Translations under genes and position numbers: made by a program
The notes under the pieces: generated by a model
Database searches by the model: none
The model's input: only the letters and a program-made list of their open reading frames with translations
What the model was told of the DNA's origin: nothing
In this document: positions 25,289-34,170 of the stretch, one piece after another
Layout: every line of letters begins with the position of its first letter
How positions within the stretch are numbered: the stretch's first letter is position 1
Assembly (NCBI GenBank): GCA_023150895.1
Contig: JAKLJY010000083.1
Coordinates: forward strand, 1-37,603
Reading direction: 5' to 3'
DNA length: 37,603 nt
DNA from: Myxococcota bacterium
Lineage (GTDB): Bacteria > Myxococcota_A > Bradymonadia > UBA7976 > UBA1532

Positions 25289-26725
25289 TTAATCGGCGTC
25301 AATTCCCCAGGCACGCAGCTTGCGTTGGAGCGTGCGCCGGTTGATGCCCAGGATGTCCGCGACGCGCGTGACGTTGCGGTGATGCGCGAGAAGCCGCTCG
25401 GTGTGCCGCCGCTCGAGCGATTCGAGGGTCAGCGCCTCGGGATCGCGCGGATCGGCGCGCGGTCCCGGGACCGGGGCGTCGTCCGGGGCAAGGCCCCCGG
25501 GGGCGGGGTCGAGCGTCGGTTCGGCCGGCCCGGCGAAAGGGTTGGCCTCGAGCATCCGCCGGACCAGCGCGGCGTCGACGCGACCCTCTTCGGCAAAGAG
25601 GGTCAGGCGACGGGCGAGGTTGACGAGCTCGCGGACATTGCCCGGCCAGCGGTGGCTCAGAAGTGCAGTCTCGGCGGCGGACGTGATCGTCAGGCCCCCG
25701 CGTCCGGCGGCCTCGAGCCAGTGCCGCAGGATCGGGAGGACGTCATCGGGCCGCTCCCGCAGCGGCGGGAGGCGCAGGGGCAGCACCTGGAGCCGGTAGT
25801 AGAGGTCCTGACGAAAGCGGCCACGCTGAACCTCCAGCGCCAGGTCTCGGTGGGTCGCGGCGACGAGGCGCCCGAGGAAGGGCCGCTCCCGCGTCTCGCC
25901 GACCGGCCGATACGAGCGCGTCTCGAGGACGCGCAGGAGCTTCGGTTGGTGTTCGAGGGGCAGTTCGGCGATTTCGTCGAGGAAGAGCATCCCCTCCCCG
26001 GCCTCTTCGAGCAGCCCCGGTTTGCGCCGGTCCGCGCCGGTGAACGACCCCCGCGCGTGACCGAAGAGCTCGCTCTCGACGAGATCCGCCGGGAGACAGG
26101 CCATGTTGACCGCCACGAAGGGGGCGCTCGGCCGCCGGGAGTGGCGGTGCAGGTACCGCGCGGCGACCTCTTTGCCCGTCCCCGTCTCACCCGTGAGGAG
26201 AATCGGCTCGTCGGCCGTGGCCAGGCGGTCGAGGACTGATCGGAACGCCCGGGTGGCCCGCGCCTCGCCCACGAGGGCGTCCGGGGGCGGGCCGTGCCTC
26301 GACGGACCGTCGGCCCAACCGCCGGTCCCGGCGGTCGCCCCGGTCAGGCCGGCGGCCTGCAGCAACCACGGCGCGAGGGCCTCGGCGTCGAGCGGTTTGA
26401 GCAGAAAGGTGTGCGCCCCGAGCCGCATCGCCTCCACGGCATCGGGCACCGAGCCGTGGCCGGTCAGGACGACGACGGGCATCCGACGGTTCATGGTGCG
26501 CCGCAACACCTCGAGGCCGTCGAGGTCCGGCATGCGGAGGTCGAGCACCGCGACGTGGGGGGCGTCGTCGCCCGGCTCGCTGAGGGCTCGGACGGCCGCC
26601 GCCCCGTCGCCGACGGGGCTGACCTCGAACCCCCGACGCCGCAACGCCTTGCCCATCGCCAGACGAAACGCCTCGTCGTCGTCGATGAGGAGGACCCGAC
26701 AGGGGATGGTCGTCTCCGGCTGCAT
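25289..26725 (-). CDS. NtrC-family sigma54-dependent response regulator
   Basis: This 478-aa protein has a receiver domain (~10-125) with the acidic pair in LLIDDDEAF, phospho-acceptor Asp62 (VAVLDLRMPDLDG) and Lys110. The AAA+ domain (~150-390) has Walker A GETGTGKE at 179-186 and Walker B GMLFLDE at 245-251. The sigma54-contact loop at 226-231 is GSFTGA rather than the common GAFTGA. A Fis-like HTH (~435-476, NVTRVADILGINRRTLQRKL) ends the protein. The ATG at 26725 gives normal length; the upstream frame is not family-like. It sits directly upstream of the sigma54 promoter of the ACIII operon, so it is the obvious activator. No cognate histidine kinase is adjacent. Confidence 0.92.
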   Translation of the reverse strand: MQPETTIPCRVLLIDDDEAFRLAMGKALRRRGFEVSPVGDGAAAVRALSEPGDDAPHVAVLDLRMPDLDGLEVLRRTMNRRMPVVVLTGHGSVPDAVEAMRLGAHTFLLKPLDAEALAPWLLQAAGLTGATAGTGGWADGPSRHGPPPDALVGEARATRAFRSVLDRLATADEPILLTGETGTGKEVAARYLHRHSRRPSAPFVAVNMACLPADLVESELFGHARGSFTGADRRKPGLLEEAGEGMLFLDEIAELPLEHQPKLLRVLETRSYRPVGETRERPFLGRLVAATHRDLALEVQRGRFRQDLYYRLQVLPLRLPPLRERPDDVLPILRHWLEAAGRGGLTITSAAETALLSHRWPGNVRELVNLARRLTLFAEEGRVDAALVRRMLEANPFAGPAEPTLDPAPGGLAPDDAPVPGPRADPRDPEALTLESLERRHTERLLAHHRNVTRVADILGINRRTLQRKLRAWGIDAD

Positions 26726-26726
26726 G

Positions 26727-26748
26727 GGGCGTGGAGCATACCACGCCC
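26727..26748 (-). promoter_or_regulatory. Perfect inverted repeat immediately before the NtrC-type regulator gene
   Basis: GGGCGTGG and CCACGCCC form an 8-bp perfect stem around a 6-base centre. It ends one base before the ATG at 26725. The centre reads TATGCT on the minus strand, which resembles a -10 box. No ribosome-binding site is seen, so the message may be leaderless or nearly so. The repeat could be an operator for autoregulation or an RNA hairpin over the start. Confidence 0.45.
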
Positions 26749-26786
26749 GGCGCGAAACGCCCGCGCTGGCGCGGACGGCGGCGAGG

Positions 26787-27776
26787 TCAGCGACAGCGGC
26801 CCGCGAACGTGTCCCGGACGACGTCGTCCGTGGTCGCGAAACGCGCTTCGTACTCGCCGTCCCGCAGGTCGAGTCCGAGGAGCCCGGCGACGCCCGGGAT
26901 GCGGACCTGAGAGCCCGGCTGGGTGGCGTCGAGCTCGTAGGGGTGCTTGCCGCCCGTCCCGGCGACGATCTGCACGACGCCCTCCGCCGCGAGCTCACCC
27001 GACGGCGTCCGGGGGGCGAAGCGCTCGTAGTGGTGGTCGTGGCCGGCGATCAGGAGCTCGACCTCGTGCGCACTCAGGATGCCGAAAAGCCCCGCCATCG
27101 CGCGCGTGTCGCCGTGCGGACCGGACGAGAACCGCGGGTGATGCCAGAGCGCGACGGTGCAGGCCCGGCGCGTCGCGTCCCCGGGCGCCCCCTCGTGGGC
27201 GGTGAGCTGCTCGGTCAGCCAACGGCCCTGCGGCCCGCCCGCCGAGCAGTCGACGCGATCGCAGTTCGAATTCAGGACCAGGACCTTCCATGTCCCGACG
27301 GTGTGCGCTGCCCAGCTCTCGCCGTACGTCCCGGCCTTCGCGCCGAAGTAGTCGTGATACGGCCGCCCGTTGTCGGTCCGGGCGTCGTGATTGCCGATGG
27401 TGGGGATCGTGCGTTCCCGGTGGCGCCCCCAGTTCGGCGTGTAACACTGCGCGAACTCGTCGGCCGCCCCGTCCGGGTAGACGTTGTCGCCGGCGGTGAA
27501 GACCGTCGCGCCGGCGTTGACCCCCACGAGGCGGTCGAGCATGTCGGCGGTGGCCTCGTCGGCGGTCTCCTCGCAGGAGGCGATGTCGCCGGCGCCGACG
27601 AAAAGATGCTGCGCCCCGCGCGCGAAGGTCAGAATCGACGGGGGTGGCTGCGTCGCCTGGGCCGTCACGCGGCCGGGGGGGGCGGAGGGCAGGACCGCCG
27701 CCGCGGGGGCCGGCGTCCCCTGGCAGGCGGCGACGACGCAGAGCAGAACAGTGGTGGAGGCGGCGCGCGGCGGCAT
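26787..27776 (-). CDS. Secreted or lipid-anchored metallophosphoesterase (calcineurin-like)
   Basis: This 329-aa protein has a probable lipoprotein signal (Cys18 in VVAACQG). A calcineurin-like fold follows, with the metal-binding motifs GAGDIAS (~62-68), TAGDNVY (~94-100), TIGNHDAR (~126-133), WHHPRF, and GHDHHYER. This pattern is typical of purple-acid-phosphatase-like extracytoplasmic phosphomonoesterases. The ATG at 27776 is used because it starts the signal peptide; an upstream ATG at 27818 adds charged residues. It lies 110 bp after the large kinase gene and 61 bp before the NtrC-type regulator. Substrate not determined. Confidence 0.88.
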   Translation of the reverse strand: MPPRAASTTVLLCVVAACQGTPAPAAAVLPSAPPGRVTAQATQPPPSILTFARGAQHLFVGAGDIASCEETADEATADMLDRLVGVNAGATVFTAGDNVYPDGAADEFAQCYTPNWGRHRERTIPTIGNHDARTDNGRPYHDYFGAKAGTYGESWAAHTVGTWKVLVLNSNCDRVDCSAGGPQGRWLTEQLTAHEGAPGDATRRACTVALWHHPRFSSGPHGDTRAMAGLFGILSAHEVELLIAGHDHHYERFAPRTPSGELAAEGVVQIVAGTGGKHPYELDATQPGSQVRIPGVAGLLGLDLRDGEYEARFATTDDVVRDTFAGRCR

Positions 27777-27886
27777 GGCAGACCCGTTCAGCGATGAGAA
27801 GGGGCCGTATCGTCTCATGTCCGGGCGAGGCGCGCCACCGGGCGATGCCGGGCCCGCGTGGCCATCGGCCATCTCGCCGGTCGAAC

Positions 27887-30800
27887 TCACTCGGTCTCCC
27901 GGGCGAGGGCCTGGGCGTTCTCGGCAACGCCCGCGCAGAACGCGGCCCGCGCCTCCGGATCGGCGAACCGGGCCGCGCGCTCGACGACACGCCCGGCCGC
28001 CCGGCGGAAGCGGAGCCGCGCCTCCGCCGTCGCCCCCGTCGCATCGAGGGCCTCGCCGTACAGCACGTCGAACAGGACCTCGCCCTCGCCGAGGGCCGAC
28101 ACCGTGCGTGCGGCCGCCTCCCCCGCCGCGCCCGCCGCGCAGGCCTCGTCCAGTCGTCCCTGGGCGAGGAGGGCCTCGATCAGCGCCGCCTGCGCGAGCA
28201 CGAAGAGCGGGACCGAGAGGGCAGAGAGGCCCCGGGCCGCCCGCCGGGCTTCCTGCTCGCCCTGGGCCGGCCGGCCCTGGTGCGTGTGGATCCGGGCGAG
28301 GTAACAGCGCGCCGCGCCGGCCATGAGCGCGTCGCCCTGCACGTCGAAGTGCTCGAGCGCCGTCAACTCGGCGTCGAACGCGTCGTCGAGGCGGCCCACC
28401 CGGAAGAGGGTATGCCCGAGGTTGTGCCACGCGACGGCCTCGATGCGCACGAGGCCGAGTCGCGCCGCGCCCCGAACGGTGACGTCGAGCAGTTCGAGCG
28501 CCTCGTCGTAGCGCCCGAGCTCCGTGACCGTCGCCCCGAGATTGCCGCGGACACTGAGCGCGAGGCGCTCGAATCCGTGCAGTTCGAGTTCGTAGAGCGC
28601 CCGGCGGAGCGCGGCCTCCACCGTGGGCGTGTCCCCGCGGCGCCAAGCCCGCGCGGCGATGGTGCGTTGCACGATGGCCAGCGTCGGCGGCTCCAGATCG
28701 GCCCGCTGTCCGACGGCAAACGCCGCCTGAAAGAGCGCTTCGCTCTGTTCATCGGCGCCCCGCTCCGAAGCCCGCGTCGCCACGCGACAGAGCGCGACCA
28801 CCGCGGCGGAGCGGGTCGCCGTGTCCGTCGCGACCTGCGCGGCCGCGATCAGGGCCTCGAGTCGTTCGGCCGGCCAGGGTGTCGCCCCCGACGTCGACAG
28901 CGTGGCCCAGTCACCGACGGCCCGGCACCAGCGCGCACTCCCGGTCTCGAGTCGGGAGAGGGCCGCCTCCACATGCATCGCGAGCTCGGCGCGGCGCCCC
29001 TGCCAGCCGGCGACGTGGGCGAGGATCTGGTGCAAGGCGCCGATGGGCGCGGCCGACCCCCCGACCGCACCGCATGCCTCGAGCCCGCGCTGCGCCGTCC
29101 GGGCGGCGCCCTCCAGGTCGTTGCGGGCCAGACTGCCGTCGGCCGCGTCCACGAAATGGGGGGCCGCCTCCGCGCCGCGGTCGGCGCTCACGAGATGCTC
29201 GGCGATCTCCCAGCTCGGGACGGAGGTGCACGTCCCCAGGTGTGCCGCGGCCCGCGCATGCGCCACCCGGAGGTCCTCGGGCGTCAACATGGCCGCCGCG
29301 GCCTCCCGGACGGTGGCCTGCGCGAACTGCCAGCGCCCCCCGTCCAGCGCGTCGACGAGTTCGGCGTCCCGCAGGGCGAGAAGCCCCGCCCCGACCGCCT
29401 CGGGCGAGGCATCTTCGAGAACGGAGAGGAGGCCGGCATCGGAGAACGGCCCGCGGAAGACGCTCGCTGCCCGGAGAAGTCGGGCTTCGGCGGGCGGGCG
29501 GGCGCCGAGGCGGGCCTGGACCATGGCCAGCACCGTATCCGGCAGCGCGTGGACCGGACCGTCCGCCGCGGCCCGGACGAGCTCCTCGAGCGCAAACGGG
29601 CTGCCCTCGGCCCGCGCCACGAGGGCCGACCGCACGTCCGCCGTGACCCCCAGCGTCGCCGCCACGAGCCGTTCGGCGGCGGCGTCGGCAAGCGGACGAA
29701 GGGCCAGCGACGCGCGCTGCGTCTCGGCGCCGACGTCGGCATCGGCCGTTTCGGGGGGATCGCGCTGGAAGAGCAACACGACCAACGGGGCCCGGGCGAG
29801 GCGCGCGGTCAGGCGCCGCAGGAGCGAGCCCGAGGCCGCGTCGAGCCACTGCACGTCGTCGAGCGCGACGACTACCGGCCCCCGTCGCGTCGCGACACCG
29901 AAGAACGTCACGAGCGCGCGCAGCACGCCGTCGTCCATCTCCTCCGGCGAACGACGCGCGCCGCGAAGGGGGTAGGCGTCCATTTCGGACGCGACCCCCA
30001 GGAACTCGGCCAGGAATGGAAGCGCCCGCTCGATGGTCTCCGGACCACCGGCCCCTTCGAGGGCCCCCGAGATCCGCGACCGGCGGTTCGCCTTCGACCC
30101 TTCGCCGTCGGAGCCGAGCCCGTGCAACAGGGCGTCTCGCAACGCCGTCCCGGGCCCGGCCTTCTCGGGGCAGGCCCCGGAGAGGACCGGCATCTGGGGA
30201 TGCGCAGTGAGCCAACGGGCCAGCAGTTCGTCGCGCAGGCGGGTCTTCCCGATGCCCGGCGGCCCGTGGATCCGGATCCAGTGGGGTCGACCGAGCCGGA
30301 GCGCGTCCCGCAGCCAGGCGTCGAACAACAGCAGCTCGCGCTCCCGACCGACGAAGGGGGACGGTCGACCCCGCACGAGCCGGGCCCGGGTGAGGGGCTC
30401 GACCTCGCCGAGGAGGAGCCGCTCTCCCCGCTCGGCGGCCACCGGCTCGTCGAGGACGAAGCGCGCGTCGAGCAGCCCGGCGGTCGTCGCGTCGACCCGC
30501 ACCTGCCCCGGGGGGGTCGCCCGCACCGCGTCGGCCGCCCGATCGATGACGGCGCCGAGAAGCGCCGACCCGCCGCGGCCCACATCCGCCCGCAGACTGC
30601 CCGTCGCCAGCACGAGCGGCGCGTCCGGCAAGTGCGCGGCGACGGCCAGCGCACATCGGGCCGCCCGAGCCGCGCGATCCGTCGGAAACCCCGTCCCGTC
30701 GAACGTCACCAGCAGCGAGCCGTCCGCAAGCGGCACGAGGGTCGCGTCGTTCTCGCGCAGCAGCGTGCTGACCCGCGACCAGGCCGGTGACGAAGCGTCG

Positions 30801-31783
30801 AGGGTCACGCCCGTCGACGCGTCGGGGGCCCCGCCGACCAGCAGAAACGTCCGGATCCTCACCTCGTTCTGGCCCAGCGGCACGGGTGTCGAGAGCCCGC
30901 CGGGGAACATCTCCGCAGACGCCCGCACGTCGGTGCGCGCGCCGGCGGGCAGCGCGACGCGCGCGCCCTCGATGGCCAATGCCGCCGCCGCCGCGTCCGG
31001 TGGTCGCCGCATGGGGTCCATGGCCATGAGCCCGCCGACGAGCGCGTCGAGCTCCGGAGGCAGGTCCGGGCGGGCCCGCGCGAGGCGCGGCGGCGGCTGC
31101 ACCAGAATCTTCACCATGACGGCCAGCGCGTTCTGACCCGGCCAGGCCTGCTGCCCGGTGAAGCACTCGTAGAGCACCGTGCCCAACGCGTAGAGGTCCG
31201 CCCGATGATCGAGTTCGGGGGCTGCGCGGGCCTGCTCGGGCGCCATGTAGGCCGGGGTGCCCACCACCATGCCGTGACGGGTCGTCCGCCGATCGGGGGC
31301 GAGCAGCCGCGCGATGCCGAGGTCGAGCAAGCAGACGTCTTCGGGCCGACCGTCTCGCAGAAAGAGGTTCTCGGGTTTGATGTCGCGATGCACGACGCCC
31401 TGGGCGTGCAGCACGGAGAGCGAGCGGGCGACCCGCGCGCCGAGGGCGAGCGCCGCGTCCGGCGGCAATGCACCCCGCTGCAGTCGAGCGAGCAGCGTCT
31501 CCCCGGTCAGCCACTCGAGCGCCAGCCACACCCGCCCGTCGTCGAGGTGCCCGTGGGCGCGATACCCCACGATGCCCGGCGCGTCGAGGGCCGCCAGAAT
31601 CTCGGCTTCGCGTTCGAACCGCACCGACGTCGTCGCATCGGGCACCCGTTGGACCTTGAGCGCGACGGGACGCTCGCCCGCCTGTCGGTCGTAGGCGGCG
31701 TACACGACCGCCATGCCGCCGGAGCCGAGCGGGCGTTCGAGTCGGAAACGTTCGATGAGGGCAGGCGCGTCGGCGGGGCTCAC
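27887..31783 (-). CDS. Very large Ser/Thr protein kinase with cyclase-like, AAA-type ATPase and TPR-like regions (PknK-like)
   Basis: This 1298-aa protein has an N-terminal Hanks-type kinase (~10-270): GSGGMA loop, Lys43, HRDIKPEN catalytic loop (Asp134), DLG (Asp154, in place of DFG) and APE at 181. Residues ~305-450 resemble a degenerate class III nucleotide-cyclase fold (GSALLGAVIDRAADAVRATP, PGQVRVDATTAGLL). The ATPase part has FVGRERELLLF, Walker A GPPGIGKT at 507-514 and Walker B VVVALDDVQW near 637-646. The C-terminal ~450 residues are helical, repeat-like and TPR-type. It starts with GTG at 31783, overlapping the clpA stop (GTGA), so it is coupled to clpA. It is cytosolic, of the type seen in large myxobacterial kinases. 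Confidence 0.93.
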   Translation of the reverse strand: MSPADAPALIERFRLERPLGSGGMAVVYAAYDRQAGERPVALKVQRVPDATTSVRFEREAEILAALDAPGIVGYRAHGHLDDGRVWLALEWLTGETLLARLQRGALPPDAALALGARVARSLSVLHAQGVVHRDIKPENLFLRDGRPEDVCLLDLGIARLLAPDRRTTRHGMVVGTPAYMAPEQARAAPELDHRADLYALGTVLYECFTGQQAWPGQNALAVMVKILVQPPPRLARARPDLPPELDALVGGLMAMDPMRRPPDAAAAALAIEGARVALPAGARTDVRASAEMFPGGLSTPVPLGQNEVRIRTFLLVGGAPDASTGVTLDASSPAWSRVSTLLRENDATLVPLADGSLLVTFDGTGFPTDRAARAARCALAVAAHLPDAPLVLATGSLRADVGRGGSALLGAVIDRAADAVRATPPGQVRVDATTAGLLDARFVLDEPVAAERGERLLLGEVEPLTRARLVRGRPSPFVGRERELLLFDAWLRDALRLGRPHWIRIHGPPGIGKTRLRDELLARWLTAHPQMPVLSGACPEKAGPGTALRDALLHGLGSDGEGSKANRRSRISGALEGAGGPETIERALPFLAEFLGVASEMDAYPLRGARRSPEEMDDGVLRALVTFFGVATRRGPVVVALDDVQWLDAASGSLLRRLTARLARAPLVVLLFQRDPPETADADVGAETQRASLALRPLADAAAERLVAATLGVTADVRSALVARAEGSPFALEELVRAAADGPVHALPDTVLAMVQARLGARPPAEARLLRAASVFRGPFSDAGLLSVLEDASPEAVGAGLLALRDAELVDALDGGRWQFAQATVREAAAAMLTPEDLRVAHARAAAHLGTCTSVPSWEIAEHLVSADRGAEAAPHFVDAADGSLARNDLEGAARTAQRGLEACGAVGGSAAPIGALHQILAHVAGWQGRRAELAMHVEAALSRLETGSARWCRAVGDWATLSTSGATPWPAERLEALIAAAQVATDTATRSAAVVALCRVATRASERGADEQSEALFQAAFAVGQRADLEPPTLAIVQRTIAARAWRRGDTPTVEAALRRALYELELHGFERLALSVRGNLGATVTELGRYDEALELLDVTVRGAARLGLVRIEAVAWHNLGHTLFRVGRLDDAFDAELTALEHFDVQGDALMAGAARCYLARIHTHQGRPAQGEQEARRAARGLSALSVPLFVLAQAALIEALLAQGRLDEACAAGAAGEAAARTVSALGEGEVLFDVLYGEALDATGATAEARLRFRRAAGRVVERAARFADPEARAAFCAGVAENAQALARETE

Positions 31784-34170
31784 GAATCCTCGGACGGCGG
31801 CGCGTCCGAGGTCCCGGCGTCGTCGTCGGGGCGATTGTCGACCCGCTCCGCCTGCATGTCGAACACGAATGCGCCGTCAGCGGCGTCGACCGAGAGCCGC
31901 CCGCCCTTCTCGAGGCGCCCGAAGAGCAGGTCGTCGGCGATCGCGCGCTTGATCTTCTCCCGGATGACGCGGTCGAGCGGGCGCGCGCCGTTCTGCGGGT
32001 CGAAACCGAGCTCGGCGAGGAGCGCCTTCGCCGCGGGGGTCGCGACGAGCCGGACACCGCGGGTCAGGAGCTGGTCCGCGAGCTGATCGAGGAACTTCTC
32101 GACGATCGAGGCCATGACCTCGGGCGCGAGCGGGCGGAAGCGGATGCGCGCGTCGAGGCGGTTGCGGAACTCGGGGCTGAAGGCGTCCTTGAAGGCTTTG
32201 TCGTCGTCGCCCGCGAGCCCGGCCGCCACCGCCCCGGCCTCGTGGAACCCGGGCCGCCGACTCTGGAGGTCGCGCGCACCGACGTTGCTCGTCATGATGA
32301 GCACGATGTTGCGGAAGTCGGCCTTCTTGCCGTTGTTGTCCGTCAACGTGCCGTGGTCCATCACCTGCAGCAGCAGGTTGAAGACCTCCGGGTGGGCCTT
32401 CTCGATCTCGTCGAGGAGCAACACCGCGTGCGGGTTCTTGGAGACGGCGTCCGTCAGCAGCCCGCCCTGATCGAAGCCCACGTACCCCGGGGGCGCACCG
32501 ATGAGACGGCTGACCGTGTGGCGCTCCATGTACTCGCTCATGTCGAATCGCAGCAGCTCGACGCCGAGGATGGCCGCGAGCTGGCGAGCGAGCTCCGTCT
32601 TGCCGACGCCCGTCGGCCCGGTGAAGAGGAACGACCCGATGGGCTTGTCGGGGTGCGACAATCCCGAGCGCGACAGCTTGATGGCGGCGGCGAGCTGGGA
32701 GACCGCTTCGTCCTGCCCGAAGACCTTGGCTCGCAACTGCGGCTCGAGCTTCTCGAGGCGGTCGCGATCACGCTCCCCCACCTGCTTGGGCGGAATGCTG
32801 GCCATCCGGGCGAGGGTCTCCTCGATCGCCGTCTCGCCGACGACGGTGCCCCCGGCGAGTCGCACACCCGCCGCGGCCTCGTCGACGACGTCGATTGCCT
32901 TGTCCGGCAGGTGACGGTCGTTGAGATACCGCGCTGCGAGGGTCGCGGCGGCGCGCAGGGCGTCGTCCGTGAACGTCACGCCGTGGAAGCTCTCGTAGTG
33001 TTTCTTCAGGCCCTTGAGGATCTCGAGCGTTTCTTCCGCCGAGGGCTCACCGACCTCGACCTTCTGGAAACGGCGGGCGAGGGCGTGGTCCCGCTCGAAG
33101 AGCTGGCGGAACTCTTTCCATGTCGTTGCACCGATGCAGCGAATCTTGCCGCGCGCGAGCAACGGTTTCAGGATCGTCGAGGCGTCGAGCGCCCCCCCGC
33201 TGGCCGCTCCGGCGCCGATGAGCTGGTGGATCTCGTCGACGAAGAGAATCGCGTCGGGCAGCTTTTCGAGCTGACCGATCACCGCCTTGAGCCGGTTCTC
33301 GAAGTCGCCGCGGTACCGCGTGCCGGCCACGAGCGCGCCGACGTCGAGGCTGTAGATCTTGGCGGCCTTCAGCGGCTCGGGCACGCGCCCCTCGTGGATG
33401 GCGAGGGCGAGCCCTTCGACGATGGCCGTCTTGCCGACACCGGCCTCGCCGACGAAGACGGGGTTGTTCTTCCGGCGGCGACAGAGGATGTGAATCGTGC
33501 GCTCGAGTTCCTTCGAGCGCCCGATCATGGGGTCGATGCGCCCCGCTTCGGCCTCGGCGTTGAGCAGCACGGTGAACGACTGCAACGCGTTCTTCGGGGC
33601 GCCGCCCCGCCCGCGAGCAGGTCCCGCGTCGTCGTCCTCGGCCGACTCGCCGTCTTCGGCAGAAGCCTCGCCGTCTTCGTTCTCCGCCGAGTCCCCGGGT
33701 GACCGGGCATCGTCGTCGTCGTCGGTGTCCTCGTGCATCTGATGGGAGGCGTACTCCATCAGGTCGAGCTTGGTGAGGCCCTGCCGCTGCATCAGGTAAA
33801 CGGCGTGGCAGTCTTTCAGGTTGAAATAGGCAATCAGGACGTGCGGCCCGGCGACCTCGCCCCGCTCGGACGTCTGGGCGTTGAAGGCGGCGATGGACAT
33901 CACCTGCTGAAACGCGACCGACGGCACGAGGTCGTAGGGCTCGTCGTCGGGGACGGCCGGGATGCTCTCGTCGAGAAACCGCTCGGTCTTGCGCTTGAGC
34001 TCCGCGACGTCGGCCCCGCATCGGCGCAAGGCCCGCGCCGAGACGGCGTCGAAGAGCAGCCCGAGGAACAGATGCTCGGTGCCGACGATCTCGTGGCGAC
34101 GGTCGAGGGCGATCTGGTGCGCGAAGTCGATCGCGACCTTCAGCTCCCGGGTGATACGGACCTGGCTCAT
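31780..34170 (-). CDS. clpA: ATP-dependent Clp protease ATP-binding subunit ClpA
   Basis: This 796-aa protein (E. coli ClpA is 758) has a ClpN domain (~1-145). An acidic linker follows (~146-188, rich in Asp/Glu), then AAA+ module D1 with Walker A GEAGVGKT at 241-248 and ILFVDEIH at 308-315. Module D2 has Walker A GPTGVGKT at 518-525. The ClpP-contact loop, IGL in E. coli ClpA, appears here as PGF (RRPGFHEAG). It unfolds substrates and feeds them to ClpP, which is not in this window. It starts inside the clpS stop (ATGA at 34167-34170) and ends inside the start of the kinase gene. Confidence 0.97.
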   Translation of the reverse strand: MSQVRITRELKVAIDFAHQIALDRRHEIVGTEHLFLGLLFDAVSARALRRCGADVAELKRKTERFLDESIPAVPDDEPYDLVPSVAFQQVMSIAAFNAQTSERGEVAGPHVLIAYFNLKDCHAVYLMQRQGLTKLDLMEYASHQMHEDTDDDDDARSPGDSAENEDGEASAEDGESAEDDDAGPARGRGGAPKNALQSFTVLLNAEAEAGRIDPMIGRSKELERTIHILCRRRKNNPVFVGEAGVGKTAIVEGLALAIHEGRVPEPLKAAKIYSLDVGALVAGTRYRGDFENRLKAVIGQLEKLPDAILFVDEIHQLIGAGAASGGALDASTILKPLLARGKIRCIGATTWKEFRQLFERDHALARRFQKVEVGEPSAEETLEILKGLKKHYESFHGVTFTDDALRAAATLAARYLNDRHLPDKAIDVVDEAAAGVRLAGGTVVGETAIEETLARMASIPPKQVGERDRDRLEKLEPQLRAKVFGQDEAVSQLAAAIKLSRSGLSHPDKPIGSFLFTGPTGVGKTELARQLAAILGVELLRFDMSEYMERHTVSRLIGAPPGYVGFDQGGLLTDAVSKNPHAVLLLDEIEKAHPEVFNLLLQVMDHGTLTDNNGKKADFRNIVLIMTSNVGARDLQSRRPGFHEAGAVAAGLAGDDDKAFKDAFSPEFRNRLDARIRFRPLAPEVMASIVEKFLDQLADQLLTRGVRLVATPAAKALLAELGFDPQNGARPLDRVIREKIKRAIADDLLFGRLEKGGRLSVDAADGAFVFDMQAERVDNRPDDDAGTSDAPPSEDS

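Noticed and set aside
27644-30790. A 1048-codon plus-strand frame opposite the kinase gene
   Set aside because: No domain or signal; composition is that of the complement of an Ala/Arg-rich gene.
28911-32057. A second long minus-strand frame (1048 codons) inside the kinase and clpA genes
   Set aside because: It is an Arg/Ala/Gly-rich shadow frame; the kinase and ClpA frames contain all the catalytic motifs.
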